Positions 25,889 through 34,768 are shown, counted from the first letter of the stretch. The stretch is 64,000 nucleotides of DNA from Dinoroseobacter sp049800775 (GCF_049800775.1 NZ_JBNAFR010000010.1:84134-148133), one strand, 5' to 3'. The notes: generated from the letters alone by a model not told the origin. Numbers and translations are program-made.

Positions 25889-26515
25889 TCAGGACCGACG
25901 CTTGGCGCGCCGCATGGCTCCGAGACCCGCGACACCGCTCAGAAGCAAGAGCGCGCTGGCCGGAATCGGCACCGGCGAGACATTAGCGTCAAAGGTGACT
26001 TCGGACAGGAACACCCAAGGAGCACTGCGAAACAGGTCGACCACAAGCGTGTCTGTCGTTTGACCGGTCAAATCAAAGGTGTATGCGAAGGGCGCGCTGC
26101 CCGGCTGAAAGGGAACGACCTTGTTCACCCCGTTGATCGTAACGGAGCTGGGCTGGTCCACCCCACCTTCGTTCGAGTGATCGAAATGGAAGGTCGCCGA
26201 ATTGAATGCATAGACCTGATCGAAGACGAAGGTGATCCGCGGGGTCTCGTTTAACCAACCGACATAGGGTGTGGAGCTGGTCTGGCCGCTGGAATTCCAG
26301 TTCGAGCCTGCAATCACGCCATCGGTCAGATCACCGGTCCCGCCGGTCAGGTTCCGCCCGGAAACCGTGCCGTCATAGGTGTCGTCGAAATAGGTAAAGG
26401 ACCCGGTCTCGCCATTGAGCATATCGTAACTGACGGGAGAGACCGGAGCGGCATGGGCCACAGTCGCGGACAGAGCAAGGGCGCTGAGGGAAAGGAAAAG
26501 GGGTGTACGGGGCAT
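25889..26515 (-). CDS. Secreted protein with VPLPA-CTERM sorting signal
   Basis: The 208-residue product has an N-terminal signal peptide (MPRTPLFLSLSALALSATVA) and a tripartite C-terminus. That end consists of VPIPASALLLLSGVAGLGAM followed by a basic RRAKRRS tail. This is the VPLPA-CTERM form of the PEP-CTERM sorting signal, recognised by exosortase-like enzymes in Rhodobacteraceae. The mature part is rich in Gly, Ser and Thr and may be a beta-sandwich (NGETGSFTYFDDTYDGTVSG). It interrupts the usual rsmE-gshA neighbourhood. The target structure is unknown, and no exosortase is encoded here. Confidence 0.85.
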   Translation of the reverse strand: MPRTPLFLSLSALALSATVAHAAPVSPVSYDMLNGETGSFTYFDDTYDGTVSGRNLTGGTGDLTDGVIAGSNWNSSGQTSSTPYVGWLNETPRITFVFDQVYAFNSATFHFDHSNEGGVDQPSSVTINGVNKVVPFQPGSAPFAYTFDLTGQTTDTLVVDLFRSAPWVFLSEVTFDANVSPVPIPASALLLLSGVAGLGAMRRAKRRS

Positions 26516-26645
26516 ATCGGGTCCTCGGAACAAACTCATAATGGCGCAAATTTTAGGCAAGATGTAAAAACCGGTCAAGCTTTGGACCGGGCTTTGTGTG
26601 ACCTTGGTTTACGACAGGGGATTGCGTGGCGGCGCGCGCCCTTGC

Positions 26646-27404
26646 TCAGCGCCAGTCGCCATAGCGTTGTTGCCAGACGGTCAGGGCCGCCACCGCGGCG
26701 GTGTCCGCGCGCAGGATCCTCGGACCCAGCTGCACCGTCTCGGCCTGCGGCATCGCCCGCAGCCGCGTGCGCTCGGCTTCGGAAAACCCGCCCTCGGGAC
26801 CGATCAGAATCGCCCAAGAGGCCTCGATGGCGCCCTCGCTGCACGAGGGCGCGGACGCGCCCGGTCCGGTCGGATCCGCATCAGACCCCGCCAGCGCCTC
26901 GTCGCAGAACATCAGCCGGCGATCCGCCGGCCACTCCCGGAGCAGGGCGTCGAGCGAGGTCAGATCAGCCACCTCCGGCACGAAGGTTCCGCCGCATTGC
27001 TCGGCAGCCTCGACCGCATGGGCCTGCAGCCGGTCCCGCCGGATGCGTTCGGCATTGGTGAAGGCGGTCTGGACCGGCAGGATGCGCGCCGCACCCATCT
27101 CGGTGGCCTTTTCCACGATGAAATCCGTGCGCGCCTTCTTGATCGGCGCAAAACAGAGCCAGAGATCCGGCGGATCGCGCTGGGGCGCGGTTTGCCCCTG
27201 CACCGCCAGCACACCGCCGCGTTTGCCCGCCTCGACCACCTCTGCAGCCCAGGCCCCGTCACGCCCGTTGAAGAGGGTCACGACCTCCCCCAGCTTGCGC
27301 CGCATCACCCCGAACAGGTAATGGGCCTGGTCCCGCGACAAACCAAGCGTTTGCCCCGCCCCCAGAGGGTGCTCTACATAGAGCCTGATCTTTCCGGCCG
27401 ACAT
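26646..27404 (-). CDS. rsmE: 16S rRNA (uracil1498-N3)-methyltransferase
   Basis: RsmE methylates U1498 of 16S rRNA using S-adenosylmethionine. The 252-residue product is a SPOUT-class enzyme. It has the N-terminal PUA-like part (LSRDQAHYLFGVMRRKLG), the block IVEKATEMGAARILPVQT, and the cofactor knot ILIGPEGGFSEAE followed by LGPRILRADTAAVAAL. The ATG at 27404 gives the standard length. It is divergent from ubiA with 27 bases between start codons, so promoters must overlap the coding ends. Confidence 0.95.
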   Translation of the reverse strand: MSAGKIRLYVEHPLGAGQTLGLSRDQAHYLFGVMRRKLGEVVTLFNGRDGAWAAEVVEAGKRGGVLAVQGQTAPQRDPPDLWLCFAPIKKARTDFIVEKATEMGAARILPVQTAFTNAERIRRDRLQAHAVEAAEQCGGTFVPEVADLTSLDALLREWPADRRLMFCDEALAGSDADPTGPGASAPSCSEGAIEASWAILIGPEGGFSEAERTRLRAMPQAETVQLGPRILRADTAAVAALTVWQQRYGDWR

Positions 27405-27431
27405 GACCGCAGCATATGGAGGGCTGATCCG

Positions 27432-28400
27432 ATGAGCAACGACGCGCAGACCGAGGCACAGGGCATCGTTGCGGACGCACCGCCGGACAATTGGGTCGAC
27501 CGCTATGCGCCCGAGGCGACGCGCCCCTTTCTGCGCCTGAGCCGGGCAGATCGGCCGATCGGCACATGGCTCTTGCTGCTGCCCTGCTGGTGGGCGGCGC
27601 TCTTGGGCGCTGCGGCGGGGGACGGGTTCGACCTCGGCACGGCGTGGATCCTGGTCGGCTGCGCCATCGGAGCCTTCCTGATGCGCGGGGCGGGCTGCAC
27701 TTGGAATGACATCACGGACCGGGACTACGACGCGCAAGTGGCGCGGACCCGATCGCGCCCGATCCCCTCGGGGCAGGTCACGGTGCGGGGCGCGCTGATC
27801 TGGATGGTGATCCAGTCCTTGATCGCCTTCGGGATCCTGCTGACCTTCAACCTGCCGGCGATCCTGCTGGGGATCGGCTCCCTCGCGCTGGTCTGCATCT
27901 ATCCCTTTGCCAAACGTTTCACCTGGTGGCCGCAGGTCTTTCTGGGCCTTGCCTTCAACTGGGGCGCGCTGCTGGCCTGGACCGCCGAGACGGGCACGGT
28001 CTTTGATGCGCCGAGCGTCCTGCTCTACGTAGCCGGGATCGCCTGGACCCTGTTCTACGACACGATCTACGCCCATCAGGACACCGAGGACGACGCGCTG
28101 ATCGGAGTGAAGTCCACCGCACGCCTGTTCGGGGCACAGTCCCGGCGCTGGCTGAGCGGCTTCCTGATCGCGGCGACCGTGCTGGCGGGCGGTGCGGTGA
28201 TCACGGCCCTGGCTCCGCTCGGGGCGCCGCTGGCACTGGCGCTTGGGCTGGGCGGCGTCTGGGCCTTTGGCTGGCATATGCTGTGGCAGTTGCGCCAGCT
28301 CGACACCGAGGATCCGGGCACCTGCCTCCGGCTGTTTCGCGCCAATCGCGACACCGGCCTGATCCTCGCGCTGTTTCTCGCCGTGACGCTGCTGGCCTGA
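27432..28400 (+). CDS. ubiA: 4-hydroxybenzoate octaprenyltransferase
   Basis: UbiA attaches the polyprenyl tail to 4-hydroxybenzoate in ubiquinone synthesis, in the inner membrane. The 322-residue product has about eight hydrophobic helices. The first Mg2+-diphosphate motif is NDITDRDYD at residues 92-100, and the second Asp-rich site is YDTIYAHQDTEDD. Its N-terminal soluble part is slightly longer than in E. coli. Divergent from rsmE. Confidence 0.95.
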   Translation: MSNDAQTEAQGIVADAPPDNWVDRYAPEATRPFLRLSRADRPIGTWLLLLPCWWAALLGAAAGDGFDLGTAWILVGCAIGAFLMRGAGCTWNDITDRDYDAQVARTRSRPIPSGQVTVRGALIWMVIQSLIAFGILLTFNLPAILLGIGSLALVCIYPFAKRFTWWPQVFLGLAFNWGALLAWTAETGTVFDAPSVLLYVAGIAWTLFYDTIYAHQDTEDDALIGVKSTARLFGAQSRRWLSGFLIAATVLAGGAVITALAPLGAPLALALGLGGVWAFGWHMLWQLRQLDTEDPGTCLRLFRANRDTGLILALFLAVTLLA

Positions 28401-28461
28401 TTGCACCTGCGCGCCACTGGCGGTAGGACCGGGGGACCGTTTTACAACCGTCCTGGTGCCC

Positions 28462-30324
28462 ATGACCAAGCGCAGAGTTCTGCCCGCCCTTGCCCTGATC
28501 AGCGCTGCCGTCGCCTGCGGGTTCGCCGCAAGAGCGATCGTGCTCGAGGTCGAGACCCGCACCTTGGCCGGGGTCGAAACCGCGCTGGCCGAGGCCGGGA
28601 CGGAGTTCGCACAAGCCCAGATCGACGGGCTGCGGGTGACCGTGCTGGGCACCGCACCGGATGAGGCCACACGGTTCGCGGCGCTTTCGGCGGTGGGCAC
28701 GGTGATCGCGCCCAACCGCATCATCGACGGGATGGAGGTGGTCGAGGCCACCGAGATCGCCCCGCCCCGCTTTTCGCTGGAGCTTTTGCGCAATTCCGAC
28801 GGGCTGTCGATCATCGGGCTGGTTCCGGCAGAGATGGGCACGGACCTTCTGGGCGCCGGGATCTCGGATATCGGCCCGGTCACCAACATGGTCGAAACCG
28901 CGGATTTCCCCCTGCCCACGCGCTGGCTGGGCGCGGTGGGCTTCGCGCTCGACACGGTGCGCGCCCTGCCGCGGGCGAAGATCAGCGTGACCGCCGAGGC
29001 TGTTCATGTCAGCGCGCTGGTGGACAACCCCGAAGAGAAGGCCGCGCTGGAGACCCGTCTCACCCGGCAGGCTCCCGCAGGGCTGGACGTCACGCTGGAG
29101 ATCTCGGCCCCGCGCCCGGCCATCACGCCCTTTCTGCTGCGGTTCACGAAAACCGATGACAGCGCCGGGTTCGACGCCTGCGCCGCCGATACCGAGGCCG
29201 CGCAAGCGCGGATCCTCGACGCGGCGCGGGCCGCCGGTGCGCCGGAGAGTGCGACCTGCCGCCTTGGCCTAGGCGCCCCCGCGCCGAGCTGGGCCGATGC
29301 GGCCAGCCGCAGCATCGCCGCGATCGACGCGCTGGGGGGCGGGACCGTGACCCTGTCGGATGCGGATGTCACGCTGGTGGGCGCCGTGGGCACCAATCGC
29401 GCCCTGTTTGACCGGGTGACCTCCGAGCTAGGCGCGGATCTTCCGGCGGTATTCTCGCTGACCAGCACGCTGGCCGAACCCGAAGCGCCGCAACCCGGGA
29501 TCTTCGAGCCCGAACGCCTGCGCTTTACCGGGACGCTCAGCCCCGAGGGGCTGGTGCAGCTACGGGGGCACGTGACCGACGAGACCCGCAAAGAGGTGAC
29601 CGCAGCCCTGGCCGAAGCGCTGTTCGGGGCGGATAATGTCTATAGCGCCACCTCCGTCGCCCCGCAGGTGCCCGAGGGCTGGTCGATCCGTGTGCTGGCC
29701 GCGGTCGAGGCGCTGAGCCATCTGCATAACGGGTCGGTCACCGTATCCCCGGATTTCGTGCGACTTGCCGGGCGCACGGGGGATGAGGGGCTGCCCGCCG
29801 AGGTCGCACGCCTTCTGTCCCAGCGCATCCCGGAAGAGGCCGATCTGCGGCTGGACGTGCGCTATGACCCGATCCTCGATCCGGCCACGGCCCTGCCCAC
29901 TGAAGAGGAATGCTTTGCCCGCATCGACGCGATCCAGGCCGAGGGCAAGATCACCTTCGATCCGGGCTCGTCGCAGATCGCCGCCGAAGCGCGGGGGATC
30001 ATCGACCGCATTGCCGAGGTGATCGCCGATTGCGCCCATGTGCAGATCGAGATCGCCGGGCACACGGACGATCAGGGCCGGGAGAGCATGAACCTCAACC
30101 TCAGTCAGGCGCGCGCCGACGCGGTGCTGGCCGCCCTGGCCGAGCGGCGATTGCTGACGGGCAATCTCGTGGCCATCGGCTATGGCGAAGCCGTCCCGAT
30201 TGCGGATAACAAGACCGCAGAGGGACGGGAGGCGAACCGGCGGATCAGCTTCACGCCCCCGACTCCGCCCGTGCGCACGCCCGGGGAGACGACAGACGAG
30301 CCAAGCGAAGGACCCGCAGAATGA
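28462..30324 (+). CDS. Large OmpA-domain protein with BON-like repeats
   Basis: The 620-residue product begins with a membrane anchor or signal (about residues 8-26). Several repeats of a BON-like unit follow, with alternating short helices and strands (for example VRLAGRTGDEGLPAEVARLL). It ends with a complete OmpA C-terminal peptidoglycan-binding domain: ITFDPGSSQIAAEARGIIDR, IEIAGHTDDQGRESMNLNLS and GYGEAVPIADN. A role linking the envelope to peptidoglycan is likely from the OmpA domain. The ATG at 28462 was preferred over the GTG two codons upstream. It overlaps the next gene by four bases. Confidence 0.88.
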   Translation: MTKRRVLPALALISAAVACGFAARAIVLEVETRTLAGVETALAEAGTEFAQAQIDGLRVTVLGTAPDEATRFAALSAVGTVIAPNRIIDGMEVVEATEIAPPRFSLELLRNSDGLSIIGLVPAEMGTDLLGAGISDIGPVTNMVETADFPLPTRWLGAVGFALDTVRALPRAKISVTAEAVHVSALVDNPEEKAALETRLTRQAPAGLDVTLEISAPRPAITPFLLRFTKTDDSAGFDACAADTEAAQARILDAARAAGAPESATCRLGLGAPAPSWADAASRSIAAIDALGGGTVTLSDADVTLVGAVGTNRALFDRVTSELGADLPAVFSLTSTLAEPEAPQPGIFEPERLRFTGTLSPEGLVQLRGHVTDETRKEVTAALAEALFGADNVYSATSVAPQVPEGWSIRVLAAVEALSHLHNGSVTVSPDFVRLAGRTGDEGLPAEVARLLSQRIPEEADLRLDVRYDPILDPATALPTEEECFARIDAIQAEGKITFDPGSSQIAAEARGIIDRIAEVIADCAHVQIEIAGHTDDQGRESMNLNLSQARADAVLAALAERRLLTGNLVAIGYGEAVPIADNKTAEGREANRRISFTPPTPPVRTPGETTDEPSEGPAE

Positions 30325-30635
30325 ACCAGACGGAATTCATCGCCGCCACGGCGGTCATCCTGTTCGTGGTGTTTCTTCTGGGCTGGTTCACCCATTGGGC
30401 CATCGCGCGGCTGTCGCGGGTGACCAAGGCCGAACTTGGCGAGCTCGAAAGCATGGCCCAGGCCCTGCATGAAGCCGAAGAAGCCCGCGACGATGCCGAG
30501 GCCCATCTCGCCCAGCGCGAGCGCGAGCTGACAAATGCGATGACGCAAACCGAGGCGGAACTGGCGGCGGCCATGGACGGGCTGCGCGAGGCGCGGGCCG
30601 AGGCGCAAGAGCTGCGCAGCCGGCTCGAACGCTAG
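30321..30635 (+). CDS. Small membrane protein with coiled coil
   Basis: This 104-residue product has one N-terminal hydrophobic helix (ATAVILFVVFLLGWFTHWAI). A long, strongly charged alpha-helical segment rich in Glu, Ala, Arg and Leu follows and should form a coiled coil. The start overlaps the OmpA-domain gene as ATGA, so the two are coupled and may act together at the envelope. No known domain is recognised. It converges on moaE. Confidence 0.8.
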   Translation: MNQTEFIAATAVILFVVFLLGWFTHWAIARLSRVTKAELGELESMAQALHEAEEARDDAEAHLAQRERELTNAMTQTEAELAAAMDGLREARAEAQELRSRLER

Positions 30636-30645
30636 GGCGCCAACC

Positions 30646-31089
30646 TCACCAGCGGGTCAGCGCGGCCTCGTCCTCGTCCGTGGCTGCAACCCAGGACGCG
30701 CCCGTGCCGGTGATCTCTTTCTTCCAGAAGGGCGCGCGGGATTTCAGGTAATCCATCAGGAACTCCGCCGCCGCAAAGGCATCGACCCGGTGCGGTGCCG
30801 CCGTGGCCACCATCATGATCCGATCGCCCGGCCCCATCCGCCCATAGCGGTGGATGACCAGCGCATCCCCGAGGGACCAGCGGGTCATAGCCTCCTCCAC
30901 GATCTTGGCGATCGCGCGCTCGGTCATGCCCGGGTAATGCTCGATCTCCATCACGTCGAGATCGCCCTGGGCGAGATCGCGCACCACGCCGGTAAAGCTG
31001 ACAATCGCGCCCATATCCGTGCGCCCCATGGCAAAGGCGTCGAGCTCTGCCCCCGGCGCAAAGGCCGCCTCCTGCACTCGAACGGTCAT
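30646..31089 (-). CDS. moaE: Molybdopterin synthase catalytic subunit
   Basis: MoaE, with MoaD, inserts the dithiolene sulfurs to make molybdopterin. The 147-residue product has the family features FTGVVRDLAQGD, EHYPGMTERAIAKI, HRYGRMGPGDRIMMV and the catalytic-region lysines in APFWKKEITG. It lies three bases after moaD in the order pgsA-moaD-moaE on the minus strand. Confidence 0.96.
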   Translation of the reverse strand: MTVRVQEAAFAPGAELDAFAMGRTDMGAIVSFTGVVRDLAQGDLDVMEIEHYPGMTERAIAKIVEEAMTRWSLGDALVIHRYGRMGPGDRIMMVATAAPHRVDAFAAAEFLMDYLKSRAPFWKKEITGTGASWVAATDEDEAALTRW

Positions 31090-31092
31090 GGC

Positions 31093-31344
31093 TTACCCGC
31101 CCGTCATCGGCGGAAAAAACGCAACCTCGCGGGCCTCTGAGAGATCCGCATCGAACTCGGTCAGGTCCTGATCCACCGCCACGCGGATCGCCGAGAGATC
31201 GGAGAAGGCCAGCTCATAGCGTTCTTCCCTGCTGCGCAGTTCCGCCACCAGCTCGGACACTGTCCTCGCTTCGGTCTCGATCCGTTCCTGCGACAGGCCG
31301 ATGCGCTCGCGCAGCCAGGCGAAGTAGAGAACGTCAAGTTTCAT
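31093..31344 (-). CDS. moaD: Molybdopterin synthase sulfur carrier subunit
   Basis: MoaD is a ubiquitin-fold sulfur carrier whose C-terminal Gly-Gly is activated as thiocarboxylate. The 83-residue product ends in FFPPMTGG, the expected di-glycine terminus, and starts MKLDVLYFAWLRERIG. Its start codon overlaps the pgsA stop as ATGA. It forms a heterotetramer with MoaE, encoded next. Confidence 0.95.
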   Translation of the reverse strand: MKLDVLYFAWLRERIGLSQERIETEARTVSELVAELRSREERYELAFSDLSAIRVAVDQDLTEFDADLSEAREVAFFPPMTGG

Positions 31345-32006
31345 GGCTTCTCCGACAGAAAGGGCAGGGATTTCCTGAAGTAATCAGCGCCGGTCACCAG
31401 GGTCAGGGCAGCAGCCACCCACAGGAGCGCCATGCCCAGAAACGCCGCCGGTACGCCGATCACCGCCGAGAGCCAGACCATGTTCCAGTCCTGCGGACCG
31501 GTGTCGAGCGCGGCCTGATAGGCCTCGCGGGTCAGGCTGCCAAAGGCGGCCAGATGCATGTATTCCAGCGCAATCGCCCCGATCAGAACGGCGATCGACA
31601 CCATTTGCGCGGTGGTTTTCCACTTCGCCAGTTTTGTCACCGAGAGCTTGCCCGCATCCGCGCCCAGAAACTCGCGCAGGCCCGAGACGAACACCTCGCG
31701 GAACAGGATCACCGCCGCCGGGATCATCACCAGCGGGTCAAGCGCGCTCAGCGCCATGACCACGGCCAGCGCAGTGATCACCATCGCCTTGTCGGCAATC
31801 GGGTCCAGCATCGCCCCGAAGCGCGAGGTCTGTCCCCAGGCGCGCGCGATCCAGCCATCCAGGAAATCCGTCAGGGAGGCCCCGATGAACAGCGCCAGCG
31901 CCACCCAGTCGGCCAGCGGCCGGGGCAGCACGGCGAACACGACCGCCACAGCCGGAGCTGCGAGCAACCGTGCAACGGTCATCATATTCGGAATAGTCCA
32001 GCGCAT
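31341..32006 (-). CDS. pgsA: CDP-diacylglycerol-glycerol-3-phosphate 3-phosphatidyltransferase
   Basis: PgsA makes phosphatidylglycerol phosphate, the first step to phosphatidylglycerol and cardiolipin. The 221-residue membrane protein starts MRWTIPNMMTVARLLAAPAV. The CDP-alcohol phosphatidyltransferase motif Dx2DGx2ARx8Gx3Dx3D is present as DFLDGWIARAWGQTSRFGAM, continuing into LDPIADKAM. In many relatives uvrC lies directly upstream; here the upstream side is a 524-base region without a gene. Confidence 0.95.
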   Translation of the reverse strand: MRWTIPNMMTVARLLAAPAVAVVFAVLPRPLADWVALALFIGASLTDFLDGWIARAWGQTSRFGAMLDPIADKAMVITALAVVMALSALDPLVMIPAAVILFREVFVSGLREFLGADAGKLSVTKLAKWKTTAQMVSIAVLIGAIALEYMHLAAFGSLTREAYQAALDTGPQDWNMVWLSAVIGVPAAFLGMALLWVAAALTLVTGADYFRKSLPFLSEKP

Positions 32007-32205
32007 GAGGCACCTTGTAGCCTCTGTAACAGGGCGCGGAAAGGGGAACCTCCGGGAAACGGGGCTACAGGCGGTCGCACACCCGACGCGCCGGGATCCC
32101 CGCTCGGAAGACGAGCAAGAAGGCAGACCCGTCGCGCTCAGCAGTGTCTGGTGGTTGGTCGGTGTGGTTGAGGATATGAGGTCTGCATCAGCAGGGGTGG
32201 GCTGC

Positions 32206-32282
32206 GAGAAATTGCTGCGACACGCGACTAAAACAGTAGGCTCGTACCATCCCCCTACGCCCCACGCGTCGCAGCGTTTCTC
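32206..32282. repeat. Imperfect long inverted repeat
   Basis: GCTGCGAC at 32214-32221 pairs with GTCGCAGC at 32268-32275. Outside it GAGAAA (32206-32211) pairs with TTTCTC (32277-32282), with one or two unpaired bases between the stems. The 46-base loop contains a smaller GTAGG/CCTAC pairing. The arms could fold as a hairpin in RNA or act as a protein-binding site in DNA. Confidence 0.6.
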
Positions 32283-32359
32283 ACTTCAATGCTTCCCCCC
32301 AGGGCCCAATGAATGCCTTGGTGCGAAAACGGTAACATGGGTCCTGAAAATCGCAAAAA

Positions 32360-32382
32360 GCGACTGCGTTTTCTGCAGTCGC
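32360..32382. repeat. Perfect 8-bp inverted repeat
   Basis: GCGACTGC (32360-32367) and GCAGTCGC (32375-32382) enclose the loop GTTTTCT. On the plus strand it is preceded by AAAAA and followed by ACACA. Read on the minus strand the hairpin is followed by TTTTTGCG, which fits an intrinsic terminator for minus-strand transcription entering from the right, the direction of pgsA and rluA. On the minus strand it lies downstream of rluA, which ends at 32531. Confidence 0.65.
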
Positions 32383-32530
32383 ACACAACCCCCGGATGTA
32401 GCGAAACCAGATGTAGTGCACGTAGGCACCCCAGACACCATTAGGCGCCGAGATTTTCGTCGCGAATCAGCAGCGAATCGCCGATGACTTAGCGGCAGCC
32501 TGAGCGGTTTCAAGCTGACCCGATCGGGCC

Positions 32531-33190
32531 TCAGAACGGGACCGGCGCGCGAAAGGTCATCCCCACACCGCCATCCGGGTGGCGCAGGCGCAGGGATTCC
32601 GAATGCAACATCAGGCGCGGGAAGGCCAGCGCCGCCCCGGTGGCATAGAACGGATCGCCCAGGATCGGATAGCCCAGCGCCTGCATATGCACGCGCAACT
32701 GGTGCGAACGGCCTGTCTTGGGGCTCAGCCGCACGCGGCTCTCGCCTGCGCCGGTCCGCAGCACGCGCCAATCGGTGACCGCGGGCTTGCCGGTCTCGTG
32801 ATCCACCTTCTGCAGGGGGCGGTTCGGCCAGTCCACGATCAGCGGCAGATCCACGGTCCCCGTGCGTTCGGTCATCTCGCCCCAGACCCGCGCCACATAG
32901 CTTTTGCGCATCTGGCGTTTCTCGAACTGGAGGCCCAGATGCCGCTGGGCATGGGGGGTGAGTGCGAAAACCATCAGGCCCGAGGTATCCCGGTCCAGCC
33001 GATGCACCAGCAACGCATCGGGAAAGGCCGTCTGCACCCGGCTGAGCAGGCAATCGGCCAACTCAGGCCCCCGCCCCGGCACCGACAAGAGACCCGAGGG
33101 CTTGTCCACCAGCAAGAGATGCGCGTCCTCGTGAATGAGGCGCAGCGGCTCCTGTGGCGGGGCGTAGTCATCTGGCGGCAAGGGCGGCAT
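32531..33190 (-). CDS. rluA: Dual-specificity rRNA/tRNA pseudouridine synthase RluA
   Basis: RluA makes pseudouridine at 23S rRNA U746 and U32 of some tRNAs. The 219-residue product matches E. coli RluA in length and in ordered motifs: VDKPSGLLSVPGR, the catalytic HRLDRDTSG at 63-71 with Asp66, KSYVARVWG, VDLPLIVDWPNRPLQKV and TGRSHQLRVHMQALGYPILG. The start at 33190 (MPPLPPDDYAPPQEP) corresponds to the E. coli start. It is divergent from the LysE gene, with 117 bases between. Confidence 0.95.
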   Translation of the reverse strand: MPPLPPDDYAPPQEPLRLIHEDAHLLLVDKPSGLLSVPGRGPELADCLLSRVQTAFPDALLVHRLDRDTSGLMVFALTPHAQRHLGLQFEKRQMRKSYVARVWGEMTERTGTVDLPLIVDWPNRPLQKVDHETGKPAVTDWRVLRTGAGESRVRLSPKTGRSHQLRVHMQALGYPILGDPFYATGAALAFPRLMLHSESLRLRHPDGGVGMTFRAPVPF

Positions 33191-33307
33191 GCCCGCCTCA
33201 TAAGAGAGCCGCGCCGCCGGGAACAGCGCTTTTTGTACGGACACCGCCCGGGGGCCTTGGCCTGCCCCGCCGCCCTGCCTAGGGTGCCGGCAATTCCCGG
33301 AGGCCCC

Positions 33308-33925
33308 ATGAGTTTCGAAGCCTGGACCGTTTTCGCCCTGTTCTGGGCGCTGTTCGTGACGACGCCCGGTCCGAACGCGGTCAATTGCATTGCCAACGGG
33401 ATCGATCATGGAATGCCCAAGGCGCTCTGGGGCGTGCTGGGGATCCTGACCCAGGCGAGCCTGTTCCTCGCGCTCTCGGCGCTTGGGGTCACCGCGCTGA
33501 TCACCGCCGCGCCGGATGTCTTTGCCTGGGTCAAGCTGGGCGGGGCGGCGGTGCTGGTGGCGCTGGGGATCCGGGCCTGGCTGACGGCGACCCAGCCCGT
33601 GCGCCCGGCCACGGGCGGGCGGTCGATCTACCTGCGCGCGCTGGCCATTGCCACCTTCAACGCCAAGAGCCTTGCGGGCTATCTCGCGGCCTTCTCGCAA
33701 TTCGTCCAGCCCGACGTGCCGATCCTGTCGCAGATGAGCGTGATCGTTCCCACGGCGCTCAGCCTTACCGCGCTGTCCTATTGCGGCTACACGCTGCTGG
33801 GCGTGGGCCTGGGCAAGCTGGCCCTGGGTGCGATCCTGAATGTCTGGGTGCGCCGGGCGCTCGCGCTGTGCTTTGTCGCCTATGGGATCGCCCTTGGCCT
33901 CGCGCCCAATGTTGGCACGGGCTGA
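33308..33925 (+). CDS. LysE family amino acid exporter
   Basis: This 205-residue protein has about six hydrophobic helices. It carries the LysE/RhtB start: FWALFVTTPGPNAVNCIANG, with the family TPGP motif. RhtB-type proteins export amino acids such as threonine, homoserine or cysteine-related compounds; the substrate cannot be told here. The ATG at 33308 follows GGAGG. A DsbA-like gene follows on the same strand 75 bases later. Confidence 0.9.
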   Translation: MSFEAWTVFALFWALFVTTPGPNAVNCIANGIDHGMPKALWGVLGILTQASLFLALSALGVTALITAAPDVFAWVKLGGAAVLVALGIRAWLTATQPVRPATGGRSIYLRALAIATFNAKSLAGYLAAFSQFVQPDVPILSQMSVIVPTALSLTALSYCGYTLLGVGLGKLALGAILNVWVRRALALCFVAYGIALGLAPNVGTG

Positions 33926-34000
33926 CCGCGATCACGAAGCTTTGGCTTGACGTTAACCCGCGCCGGGGCACCCTGCGCGCAACCGAGCCGAGGAGCCGCC

Positions 34001-34768
34001 ATGACCACGAGACGACAATTCATCGGCGGGGCCGTGGTGCTGGCCGGTGGCTACTCCGCCTTGCGCTATGGCGGCCCGGCCCTGCGCGACCTGCTGACCC
34101 CGCTGCCGGAGGCGCAGGCGCTGGACGCCCCCGCTGGGTTCCGCGCCCTGCCCCTGAGCAGCGTGAGCCAGGGCCTCGATCCGCTGGTCGGGCTGGAACC
34201 CGCGCAGGTCCATGAGGTCGCGCCGGACCAGTTGGACGGGCGGCTCTGCGAGGCCTTGTTCGGACTGGACCGGGTGCCCGACGGCGTGGTGCCCATCGCC
34301 TCGTTCAGCGATTATGCCTGCCCGTTCTGCCGGGTCCTGACCCCGCGCCTGAACGCGTTGGAGGCAGCCTCCGGCGGCGCCCTCCGGGTGAAATGGCATG
34401 AGCTGCCGATCCTTGGCCCGGCCTCGACCGATGGGGCGCGGGCCGCCCTCGCCGCCGCGCAGCAGGGCCGCTATGCCGAGACCCATGCCCGGCTGATCCG
34501 GGCGGCCTTTCAGCCGACCGAGGCCTATCTGCGCGCGCTGTCGCAGGACCTCAGCCTCGATGCCGAGCGCTTGCTGACGGATATGCAGAGCCCAGCGATC
34601 GATGCTGCCCTGACCGATAGCCGCGCGCTGGCGCAGCTGTTCGGGATGGTGGGGACGCCCGCGCTGGTGGTCGGGCGCACATTGGTGCAGGGCGAGATCA
34701 GCGCGCGCAATCTCGACCGGCTGATCGCGGTGGAGCGGGCCGCGGGTCCGCCCCCGGGCTGCGCCTGA
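34001..34768 (+). CDS. DsbA-like thioredoxin-fold protein with Tat-type leader
   Basis: The 255-residue product starts MTTRRQFIGGAVVLAGGYSA, a twin-arginine type leader. The thioredoxin-fold domain has the active-site pair Cys107-Pro-Phe-Cys110 (DYACPFCRV) and the cis-proline region GTPALVVG. This is the DsbA/DsbG-like oxidoreductase family, acting on periplasmic thiols. The CPFC dipeptide is typical of the alphaproteobacterial Com1-like group. Tat export of such a protein is unusual. No DsbB partner is adjacent. Confidence 0.87.
   Translation: MTTRRQFIGGAVVLAGGYSALRYGGPALRDLLTPLPEAQALDAPAGFRALPLSSVSQGLDPLVGLEPAQVHEVAPDQLDGRLCEALFGLDRVPDGVVPIASFSDYACPFCRVLTPRLNALEAASGGALRVKWHELPILGPASTDGARAALAAAQQGRYAETHARLIRAAFQPTEAYLRALSQDLSLDAERLLTDMQSPAIDAALTDSRALAQLFGMVGTPALVVGRTLVQGEISARNLDRLIAVERAAGPPPGCA

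Larger units (their letters stand above)
32007..32530. other. 524-base non-coding region with inverted repeats
   Basis: No frame here has a recognisable domain. The region is less GC-biased than its flanks and holds two inverted repeats (listed separately). A minus-strand open stretch of about 58 codons ends at 32286 (GAYVHYIWFRYIRGL at its start) but has no ATG and is closed upstream by a stop. It lies between pgsA and the end of rluA, both minus, so it holds the pgsA promoter. It may also contain a structured RNA or a remnant of an inserted element. Confidence 0.5.

Noticed and set aside
32007..32530. tRNA or tmRNA gene in the gene-free region
   Set aside because: The inverted repeats do not form a cloverleaf, and no T-loop (GTTCGAATC-like) or tmRNA tag sequence was found.
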